Assembly (NCBI RefSeq): GCF_032917945.1
Contig: NZ_CP136624.1
Span: 1,116,001 to 1,180,000 of the forward strand
Direction of reading: 5' to 3'
Source of the DNA: Bradyrhizobium sp. sBnM-33
Lineage (GTDB): Bacteria; Pseudomonadota; Alphaproteobacteria; Rhizobiales; Xanthobacteraceae
Length of the DNA stretch: 64,000 nucleotides
The notes beneath the pieces were generated by a model. It had not been told where the DNA came from. It made no database searches and saw only the letters and a list, made by a program, of their open reading frames with translations. The position numbers and the translations under genes were made by a program. Positions 58,085 through 64,000 of this stretch are shown piece after piece (the first letter of the stretch is position 1; the number at the start of each line of letters is the position of its first letter).

Positions 58085-59464
58085 TTAACCCGCGACCTGC
58101 TTGATGCGGGCGATCAGTTCGTCGACGGCCTTGTCGACGGGCACCTTCTCGCTCACCACGCGGTTCATCGCCTTGGCCCAGACGTTCTCGTTGTTCAAAA
58201 TCGTGAACTTCCAGTTCTTGGTGAAGTCGAACGGCGTGGTGCCGCCGGTGAACTGGTTATAGACCGCCTTACGATGCCGGTCAGCCTGCCAGAACGGGCT
58301 CTGCTGGCTGGCCGTCGTCACCGGGAACCAGCGGCCGAGCGCGCCTTCGATATAGGGCCGGATGTTCTCCTCCTGCAGCAGGAACTTGATGAACTCCTTG
58401 CCCTCGGCCTTGTTCTTGGCGACCGTGAACATCAGGCCGGTCTTGACGTCGGAGCGATACTTGATCGGCGTGCCGTCCGGCTTGTTGGGGAAGGACGCGG
58501 TGATGATGGTCTCATCGTAATTCTTCTTGCCGAGCGCGCGCTGCTCCGGCGTCAGCGCCGGGTTATTGGCGTCGTCGAGCCATTTCGCGGCGATCGAGAT
58601 CGTGAAGTTGTGCGTCATCACGATCGTCTTGTTGTGGAAGGCGACGTTGTTGTCCGGATCCTTCCAGGTGGTGGAGGAGGGCGGTGTGCAGCCCTTGATG
58701 TAGGTGTCGGTGTAATCCTTCAGCGCCTTGATCAGGTTTTCCCGCACCTTGGGATCATCGACCAGGAGCTTGCCGTCGTCGTCGACCAGCTTGACGTTGT
58801 AGGCGTCCATGAACGTATAGAACGACTGGAACGAGTCGGTGGATTCCACGCCCATCGGCTGGCCGACGGCGTAAACGCGCTGACCGGTGGCCTTGCGGAT
58901 TGCTGGTTGCACCTTGTTGCACCAGAACGACCAGTAGTCTTCCCATTTGGTCGGGATGTCGCTCTGCTTGAAGCCGGCCTGCTCCAGCATGTCCTGCCAG
59001 ATCTGGACGTGCATACTCTGCTGCTTCAGCGGGAAGCCGTAATAGGCCTTCTTCTTGGCGACGTCGTTATAGAGCAGCGCGGTTTCCAGCGTGTTCGGCG
59101 CGAATGCGGACTTCATCGGCGTCAGGATGTCGCCGAGATCCTCGAGCTTGCCCTCGAACGCCCACTTGCCCTGCGCCTGCACGTCATAGCTGTCGGAATA
59201 GGCGACATCGGGCACGGTGCCGGAATCCAGCGCCGCCACCGTCTTCGGGATCATGTCCTGAATGGCGTATTGCGAAAGCTCGACCTTGATGCCGGTCTTG
59301 GCCTCGAATTTCTTGATCGCCTCTAGAAGCGCATCGTCTTCGGACTTGTAAAAGCCCTTGCCGAACCAGACCGTGATGGTCTTCTGCTGGGCGAGCGCGG
59401 GTGCAGTGGCGCAAAACAGGCCGACGGCAGCGACCGCGAGTGAAACTAATCTCCTGGATATCAC
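58085..59464 (-). CDS. Sugar ABC transporter substrate-binding protein
   Basis: The 459-residue periplasmic protein has a signal peptide (about 1-25, ending PALAQ) and the extracellular solute-binding family 1 fold: KTITVWFGKGFYKSEDDALL, KFEAKTGIKVELSQYA, YGFPLKQQSMHVQIWQDMLE. It delivers an unknown sugar or oligosaccharide to the two permeases downstream. It is the first gene of the operon. Confidence 0.92.
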   Translation of the reverse strand: MISRRLVSLAVAAVGLFCATAPALAQQKTITVWFGKGFYKSEDDALLEAIKKFEAKTGIKVELSQYAIQDMIPKTVAALDSGTVPDVAYSDSYDVQAQGKWAFEGKLEDLGDILTPMKSAFAPNTLETALLYNDVAKKKAYYGFPLKQQSMHVQIWQDMLEQAGFKQSDIPTKWEDYWSFWCNKVQPAIRKATGQRVYAVGQPMGVESTDSFQSFYTFMDAYNVKLVDDDGKLLVDDPKVRENLIKALKDYTDTYIKGCTPPSSTTWKDPDNNVAFHNKTIVMTHNFTISIAAKWLDDANNPALTPEQRALGKKNYDETIITASFPNKPDGTPIKYRSDVKTGLMFTVAKNKAEGKEFIKFLLQEENIRPYIEGALGRWFPVTTASQQSPFWQADRHRKAVYNQFTGGTTPFDFTKNWKFTILNNENVWAKAMNRVVSEKVPVDKAVDELIARIKQVAG

Positions 59465-59826
59465 ATTGTTCTCCCTGAAAACGCCGGCTTGTTAACCGGT
59501 TGGATAAAAGACTAGCCCATGCGCGCGGCGCGATCCAGATGGGCGATGCAAACTTCTGTAGGGGAATATTCAGGGCGCAAATGCGGCAAAGATGTCTGCG
59601 CACGCGTAAGCGTTTTGGTTCAATCATTTTGGTTCAATCATTTTTGCGTCCTCCGATGCCGGAAGAACATGGCTGATCGACGGCTTGGCTCAGCGCTACT
59701 CAGCATCAAAGACGCTGCTGGGGGCAGCAGCAGATAGCATGCGCATATGCGGGGCAGTTAAAGACCCGCATATCGCTGCGCTCATCCGGGCTACGACCGT
59801 TCATCCCTAGCGATAGCCGACGCATC
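59465..59826. other. 362-base gap upstream of the sugar transporter operon
   Basis: It holds the operon promoter, a palindrome AACCGGTT at 59494-59501 that could be a weak LacI-type half site, a 14-base direct repeat (TTTTGGTTCAATCA twice, 59613-59640, with part of a third copy) and a fragment of a REP-like element near 59773-59797. No gene is supported. Confidence 0.5.
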
Positions 59827-60306
59827 TCAGAAAACCCCGATCTGCGGCTTGGCAATCATCAGCCACATTATGATCGCAACGGCGGTGAACGCCGGAATGC
59901 CAAACGCAAACCACAGCCAGAAGATCCGGTGATATTCGTTCGGCAGCGGCTTGCCCTCTGCCGCTGCGATCACGGCGAGGTCGCGCAGGCGCATTTGCAT
60001 CCATACCACCGGCAGCCACAGCGCGCCGGTGATGACATACAGCACGATCGACCAGAAGACCCATCCGTCCCAGAACGAATAGCCGACGTTTAGCACAAGC
60101 AGCGTGCCGGTGATGGGCTGCACGACGACGGCGGTCGCGGTGAAGATGAAGTCGGCAATCACGACGATGCGGGCGACGCCGGCGATCACGGTCGGCTTGC
60201 CGCCGAGGTGGGCCGCCAGCATGAAAAAGGCGATGCCCGCGCCCGTGCCGAGCAGCACGGCGGCGCCGACGACATGGAGATATTTGAGGACGAAATAGAG
60301 CATCAT
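59827..60306 (-). CDS. DUF2269 integral membrane protein
   Basis: A 159-residue protein with four membrane helices, starting MMLYFVLKYLHVVGAAVLLG and containing FTATAVVVQPITGTLLVLNV and WLPVVWMQMRLRDLA. This is the DUF2269 pattern, with His11 early in helix 1. It overlaps the upstream SDR gene by four bases (ATGA). Function unknown. Confidence 0.85.
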   Translation of the reverse strand: MMLYFVLKYLHVVGAAVLLGTGAGIAFFMLAAHLGGKPTVIAGVARIVVIADFIFTATAVVVQPITGTLLVLNVGYSFWDGWVFWSIVLYVITGALWLPVVWMQMRLRDLAVIAAAEGKPLPNEYHRIFWLWFAFGIPAFTAVAIIMWLMIAKPQIGVF

Positions 60307-61556
60307 CGGTCCTCGAGCACCGCTAGCGCCGCGAAATGCAGGACGATGATCGGCCAGATCTTCAGCATCGGCCCCAAGGGGTCGGCCCAGAGCCGCGGCA
60401 CCAGGATGGTACCGATGATCGCATACGCGAATGAGATGGCGATGGCCGCATAGAGGCCGTAGCGGCTGGTCGGCCTGTAGGCGATCGCAATTCCGATGAC
60501 CAGATCGGCCAAGGCGCCCGCAATTATCGTCAGCGCGGCAGCCGTGCCTTCGACGCCGCCTTCGCCCATGAGGCCCATGCCATAACCCCAGCCCGGCCCG
60601 AGTGAGATTAAACCGGTCGAGATCCAGAACAGGGACAGAACGACAAAGATCGCGGGCTTGACCAGGTACATGCCGGCAAACCAGCGTTCCTGCACGGAGG
60701 CCGGCTCAGCGGCAAAGAATTCCGGAAGGCTTTTGGGCTGCAGCCCGAGCCGCTGCATGTCTTCGAGATTGCCAACGGCGCCGCGCACCATCTCGCGCTC
60801 GGCCGTGCTTCGTACGGGAGGCCGCCAGCCGAGGTACGAAATCATGTCGCCGAGCTTGTACATGAGGCTGGAAGCGAACTGCGGCAGGCGAATTTCCCGT
60901 GCGGGCGGCCAGCGGCACCAGCGGCGGATCAGCGCGACGACTTCGCCGAAGGAATAGCGCTGCGGGCCGACCAGTTCGACAACCTGCCGTGCCGGCGTGG
61001 CGGGGTCGAGAAAATGCTCCACGGTCCGTACGACGTCCTCCAGCAGGACGATCTGGAGCTGTCCCGTGTTCGGCATCACGGGAATGGCGGGCATCGCGGC
61101 CAGGCCTCGCATCAGCGCGCTGGCGCCATAGGCCGGGCGGCCGATCACCACTGCGGGCCGCAAGATGACCCAATCGAGATCGCGCTCCATCAGCGCCTTG
61201 TCGCCTGACAATTTCGATTGGGAAAAATCGCTCGGGGTTTCGCGGTCGACGCCGATGGCGGAAAAATGGATGACGCGACGGATCTGGAGCTGCTCGCAAG
61301 CGGCAAAGAGGTTCGCGATGCCGTGGTGATGCACCATTGACGTGGAGTCGCCCGGGCTGTCCTGGAGTACCCCTGCGCAATTCACGACCGCCTCGACGCC
61401 ATCGAGATGCGGTAGCCAGTATGCGGGCGATGTCGCCTTGGAGATATCGACGTTGCCGCTCCTGCTCATCGAAACGACGGAATGACCGCGCGAAGTCAGG
61501 TAAGCCACGAGTGTCGATCCGATTAGCCCGGTCCCTCCTATAACAGCAATTTTCAT
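60303..61556 (-). CDS. SDR-family NAD(P)-binding protein fused to a DoxX-like membrane domain
   Basis: The 417-residue protein joins an extended-SDR/NmrA-like Rossmann domain (MKIAVIGGTGLIGSTLVAYL, about 1-280) and a C-terminal DoxX-like membrane domain with four helices (about 295-415). HFSAIGVDRETPSDFSQSKL lacks the classical Tyr-x3-Lys catalytic pair, so it may bind, not oxidise, its ligand. I choose ATG at 61556 with GGAG upstream; a GTG at 61580 overlaps the preceding gene. It is translationally coupled to DUF2269. Confidence 0.85.
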   Translation of the reverse strand: MKIAVIGGTGLIGSTLVAYLTSRGHSVVSMSRSGNVDISKATSPAYWLPHLDGVEAVVNCAGVLQDSPGDSTSMVHHHGIANLFAACEQLQIRRVIHFSAIGVDRETPSDFSQSKLSGDKALMERDLDWVILRPAVVIGRPAYGASALMRGLAAMPAIPVMPNTGQLQIVLLEDVVRTVEHFLDPATPARQVVELVGPQRYSFGEVVALIRRWCRWPPAREIRLPQFASSLMYKLGDMISYLGWRPPVRSTAEREMVRGAVGNLEDMQRLGLQPKSLPEFFAAEPASVQERWFAGMYLVKPAIFVVLSLFWISTGLISLGPGWGYGMGLMGEGGVEGTAAALTIIAGALADLVIGIAIAYRPTSRYGLYAAIAISFAYAIIGTILVPRLWADPLGPMLKIWPIIVLHFAALAVLEDR

Positions 61557-61576
61557 GACCGGCTCCGCATTGAAAG

Positions 61577-62131
61577 TCACGCCTGTTTCCGCGAACGCAG
61601 GCTCCGAACGAATTCCTCCAGAAAGGGAAGCGCCTCAAACAACACGGAAGCCGACAAGAAACCGGCGACGAATTGCCAGGGCAGCGGGTGCTGCTTGAGA
61701 ACAAGGTCATAGCGCGCAGCCTCGGGGCCAAGTCCCCACAGGCTGAGAAACTGCGGCCAATTTAACGCGATGACGATGAGCATGGCCGTGAGAGGCATCA
61801 GCTCGAGAAAACTATGCACATGCTGTTCGATGGGCGGGATGGTTCGCTTTTGGCTGGCGAATGTCGTGTCCCACCACGCCGTCAATTGATGCAGAACGAA
61901 GCAGACAATCATGATCGCGATGATGAGCGCGTTGATCTCAAAGAACATCGCCGCCATGAGGGGAATGCCTATCTCTGCCAACATCAACAGATGAAGCAGC
62001 GATTCCTTGTAGCCGCTCGTCAATTCGATCCGCATAGCGCGATGGCAGAGGTAATCGGCAAATCCGGCCAATAACCAAACCGGCAGGACAAAATACAACA
62101 ATATCGTTTCGGCCGCGGCGGGATGAGACAT
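61577..62131 (-). CDS. Integral membrane protein, hypothetical (184 aa)
   Basis: Five hydrophobic helices; begins MSHPAAAETILLYFVLPVWL and contains GFADYLCHRAMRIELTSGYKESLLHLLMLAE and HQLTAWWDTTFA, with several His residues in or near the helices. No named family recognised. It is the first gene of a tightly packed three-gene operon with the SDR-DoxX and DUF2269 genes. Confidence 0.7.
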   Translation of the reverse strand: MSHPAAAETILLYFVLPVWLLAGFADYLCHRAMRIELTSGYKESLLHLLMLAEIGIPLMAAMFFEINALIIAIMIVCFVLHQLTAWWDTTFASQKRTIPPIEQHVHSFLELMPLTAMLIVIALNWPQFLSLWGLGPEAARYDLVLKQHPLPWQFVAGFLSASVLFEALPFLEEFVRSLRSRKQA

Positions 62132-62158
62132 CGGCTTTCCGGCTAAGCGGTCCTCGCA

Positions 62159-62320
62159 TCACAGCGTATCGGGAGTGCGGACGGGCGAGGATTTGTCCTC
62201 ATTCCTTAGTTCCTGCTCAGCCAGACGCCAGAATTCGTCCTCTTTGCCTTCGGGCTTGCCGTTGCGCTCCCAGATCTCATAGGCGCGCTTTTTGATTTCC
62301 TGTTCGGTTGGCTCGGTCAT
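62159..62320 (-). CDS. DUF2934 protein (53 aa)
   Basis: A 53-residue protein: MTEPTEQEIKKRAYEIWERN, GKPEGKEDEFWRLAEQEL. This is the DUF2934 signature, a small domain common in rhizobia and of unknown function. GGAGGAG precedes the ATG at 62320. Confidence 0.88.
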   Translation of the reverse strand: MTEPTEQEIKKRAYEIWERNGKPEGKEDEFWRLAEQELRNEDKSSPVRTPDTL

Positions 62321-62625
62321 CAAAAGGTCTCCTCCATCCATCTCTGCACGGTAGCTGTCGCGCGGCTGATCTCAGCGATTGGGACGTCACGTCGAAGCTT
62401 GCGATCATCGCGAGGCTGCAACCTCCTTCACTGACGCATGCAGTCGCCATCGCGTCTACGCGCAGCGCTGCATGACGGCTTCCGTTCATTTCGGGATAAG
62501 CGCGCAGCGAGGAGCAAGGTTCCTGGATGAAACCGGGCTTAGGTTGGTTTTGGAACAAAGATATCGCAATCGACTAGGACTGCGGCAGCGCGCGCCGGCT
62601 TCCTATCGTCCCGGTCAAGGACGGC

Positions 62626-62805
62626 TCAAAACGAATTTGCCAATTCGATCTCTGCCTTAAGCGCCGCGATCCGCCGCTCGGCTTCCCGTGCCGTCAGGTT
62701 TTTCTCGAACAGTTTTGGCTGATAGGCCTCGGCGCTGAGCGTGCGCAGCGTCGCCAATTGGCGCGGCGTCATCGGCGCATCCACCTGGTCCGGTAGACGG
62801 GACAT
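62626..62805 (-). CDS. DUF3072 protein (59 aa)
   Basis: A 59-residue protein with APMTPRQLATLRTLSAEAY and NLTAREAERRIAALKAEIEL, matching DUF3072. GAGG precedes the ATG at 62805; a TTG further up is less likely. Function unknown. Confidence 0.82.
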   Translation of the reverse strand: MSRLPDQVDAPMTPRQLATLRTLSAEAYQPKLFEKNLTAREAERRIAALKAEIELANSF

Positions 62806-62901
62806 CTGGAACCTCAAAGAATCTTTGATTCGATCCAAACTCTTAACTTGAAATTTGTTCTTTATTTGTTCTTATGGGGTTCTACCGCAGCGAGGTGGCC
62901 C

Positions 62902-63186
62902 ATGGACAACAAATTGAATGAAATTCGCAGAAAAATCAGGTTCTTACGGTCGGAGATGCTGAGCGCGGAGGATAACATCCGCAAACGGGTCAACCGGGAT
63001 GAGGACTGTTCGGAAGCCGCAACGCGTCTGATGGCCATGCGGGCCACCATGGTCGGCCTCATCGGCGAACGGAACCGGCTTGGCGGCGAAGAGCGGCTGC
63101 TCAATGTCGATGAGCGGCTGAAGCTGGAGGTCCGTGCGGTCAGCAGGAAGCCCGCGATCGGGGCGCCTGGCCGCCGTGAGCGATGA
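62902..63186 (+). CDS. Small helical hypothetical protein (94 aa)
   Basis: A 94-residue, charged, helical protein: MDNKLNEIRRKIRFLRSEML, NIRKRVNRDEDCSEAATRLM and GLIGERNRLGGEERLLN, suggesting a coiled coil. CGAGGTGG precedes the ATG. It overlaps the next small gene by 11 bases. No domain recognised. Confidence 0.6.
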   Translation: MDNKLNEIRRKIRFLRSEMLSAEDNIRKRVNRDEDCSEAATRLMAMRATMVGLIGERNRLGGEERLLNVDERLKLEVRAVSRKPAIGAPGRRER

Positions 63187-63388
63187 TCCCATTCAAGCCC
63201 TGCGCCGGTGGGTTGCCGAACTGGATCAGCTTGCTCGTCAGCTCAATCAATCCGGGCTGGATAACGCGCGGGCGCAGCTCCTGCTCGCGCGCAAGCGGGC
63301 GGAGTTGGAAGATTTCATCAACAGAGGCCGGCGATGTCAGGACCACTCAGATGGTACAACCCCAACGCAGATAACCCGCCGTGGCTAA
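63176..63388 (+). CDS. Small helical hypothetical protein (70 aa, GTG start)
   Basis: Starts at GTG 63176 inside the end of the preceding gene: DDPIQALRRWVAELDQLARQ and LNQSGLDNARAQLLLARKRA, helical. Its C-terminal 18 codons overlap the next gene in another frame, so its true 3' part may be non-essential. No domain recognised. Confidence 0.5.
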   Translation: MSDDPIQALRRWVAELDQLARQLNQSGLDNARAQLLLARKRAELEDFINRGRRCQDHSDGTTPTQITRRG

Positions 63389-63561
63389 AAGCCCTGGCGG
63401 AGGTTCGGATCAGGGCGACGCGGGAAGGATGGTGCCATGCCCACGTCCAGGCAATCGTTGTCGCGATCGATCAATATGCCGAAGCGGCGCTGGGCAATCG
63501 GGATTACTTTCTCAACAGGCCGCATAGCATAGGTGATCGCCGCAGCGACAACATTCCATGA
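63334..63561 (+). CDS. Small hypothetical protein (75 aa)
   Basis: A 75-residue protein starting MSGPLRWYNPNADNPPWLKA and containing AHVQAIVVAIDQYAEAALGN and RDYFLNRPHSIG. It overlaps the previous gene by 55 bases. The Tyr/Trp-rich start and helical centre look like a real protein of rhizobial accessory regions, but I know no function. Confidence 0.6.
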   Translation: MSGPLRWYNPNADNPPWLKALAEVRIRATREGWCHAHVQAIVVAIDQYAEAALGNRDYFLNRPHSIGDRRSDNIP

Positions 63562-63582
63562 GCATAATTCGGAGGAGGTTGC

Positions 63583-64000
63583 ATGCTTGAGCGATGCGGC
63601 TACAGAGCGGCGCTTTACCTATTGGCTTTGATCGCGGCCGTGAATTGCAGCCTTTTCATCTATTCGCAGTGGTATCTGCCGCGACTTGGGGATGGTCTTG
63701 CGGTTCACGCGGTGGCAGCGCTGGTCGTTTTGCTGGGCCTCTGGCTGTTCAGCAAAATTGCGCGATACGCAGGTGCGGCATTTTATTTTCTTGCTGCGGG
63801 ATCTACCGCCTTTGCATTTTGGGGCTTTACTGGCCCGGTGCATGCCGGTGTCATCTGGGGCGCGACAATAGGAGTTCTGAGTCTGGCTGCCGCATTGCTC
63901 CTCGTTTTCTCAAAACCATTCGCAAGAGAATTTGCGGCCGAGCGCGAAAAGCGACCTGCGTATAAGAAGTATCTCCTTCACGCGTTCACGTTGGTGATCG
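63583..64000 (+). CDS. Membrane protein, partial at the window end
   Basis: The frame opens at ATG 63583 after a strong GGAGGAGG site and runs off the window after 139 residues. It has four hydrophobic segments (about 8-26, 39-57, 66-84, 90-110), begins MLERCGYRAALYLLALIAAV and then has a charged stretch KPFAREFAAEREKRP before another hydrophobic start. The rest is missing, so no family is assigned; a cyclase- or kinase-type protein with a membrane sensor is only a guess. Confidence 0.7.
   Translation, partial: MLERCGYRAALYLLALIAAVNCSLFIYSQWYLPRLGDGLAVHAVAALVVLLGLWLFSKIARYAGAAFYFLAAGSTAFAFWGFTGPVHAGVIWGATIGVLSLAAALLLVFSKPFAREFAAEREKRPAYKKYLLHAFTLVI

Overview
The window is a high-GC alphaproteobacterial chromosome segment. 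Gene content (aa3-type cytochrome c oxidase subunit IV, proton-translocating PntAA/PntAB/PntB, GapR/DUF2312, DUF1036-pyk, DUF1244, two DUF465 genes, a tilS-ftsH end) and several families of palindromic intergenic repeats suggest Bradyrhizobium or a close Nitrobacteraceae relative. I see no phage, insertion sequence, CRISPR, rRNA or tRNA. Most of it reads as core chromosome with small accessory patches.

Layout. 1-2.6 kb: tilS 3' end and ftsH with a clear terminator. 3.1-10.7 kb: the most coherent regulatory unit, in which metE (minus) and nrdA-nrdB (plus) diverge from one intergenic region holding two back-to-back cobalamin riboswitches, so both B12-independent enzymes should be switched off by B12. 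NrdB has Phe at the radical-tyrosine position and aligns with the Chlamydia-type (class Ic, Mn/Fe) R2. 10.9-19.5 kb: GT87 glycosyltransferase, SASA-like esterase, TetR, OsmC, DUF1036-pyk, DUF1244, gapR and an M15-like (DUF882) protein. 19.8-25.8 kb: L,D-transpeptidase, NtrC-type response regulator, TerC-like protein and a decayed XRE regulator with its partner gene. 25.9-34.8 kb: oligoendopeptidase, intradiol dioxygenase, AbrB-Doc toxin-antitoxin, cytochrome oxidase subunit IV, pnt operon, alpha/beta hydrolase, a frameshifted ChaA-type antiporter and a cupin. 35-42.4 kb: low-complexity membrane protein, TPR lipoprotein, rpsU, aqpZ, purE-purK, a diguanylate cyclase and four small genes.

42.5-53 kb: an LhgO-like oxidase, a PAS-GGDEF-EAL protein, an ABC-F protein behind a roughly 400-nt structured leader with a possible leader peptide, glpD, a class III cyclase, a TTC38-like TPR protein and a GlcG/HbpS-like protein. 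53.1-59.5 kb: potGHI-type polyamine transporter genes without a binding protein, then a MalEFG-type sugar transporter (binding protein and two permeases, no ATPase) with a repeat between binding protein and permeases. 59.8-64 kb: a three-gene membrane/SDR operon and a run of very small genes (DUF2934, DUF3072, overlapping hypotheticals), ending in a membrane protein cut by the window edge.

All calls come from reading the sequence and recalling family motifs; no search was run. Family assignments with intact catalytic motifs are firm, while RNA-structure and operator calls are inference.
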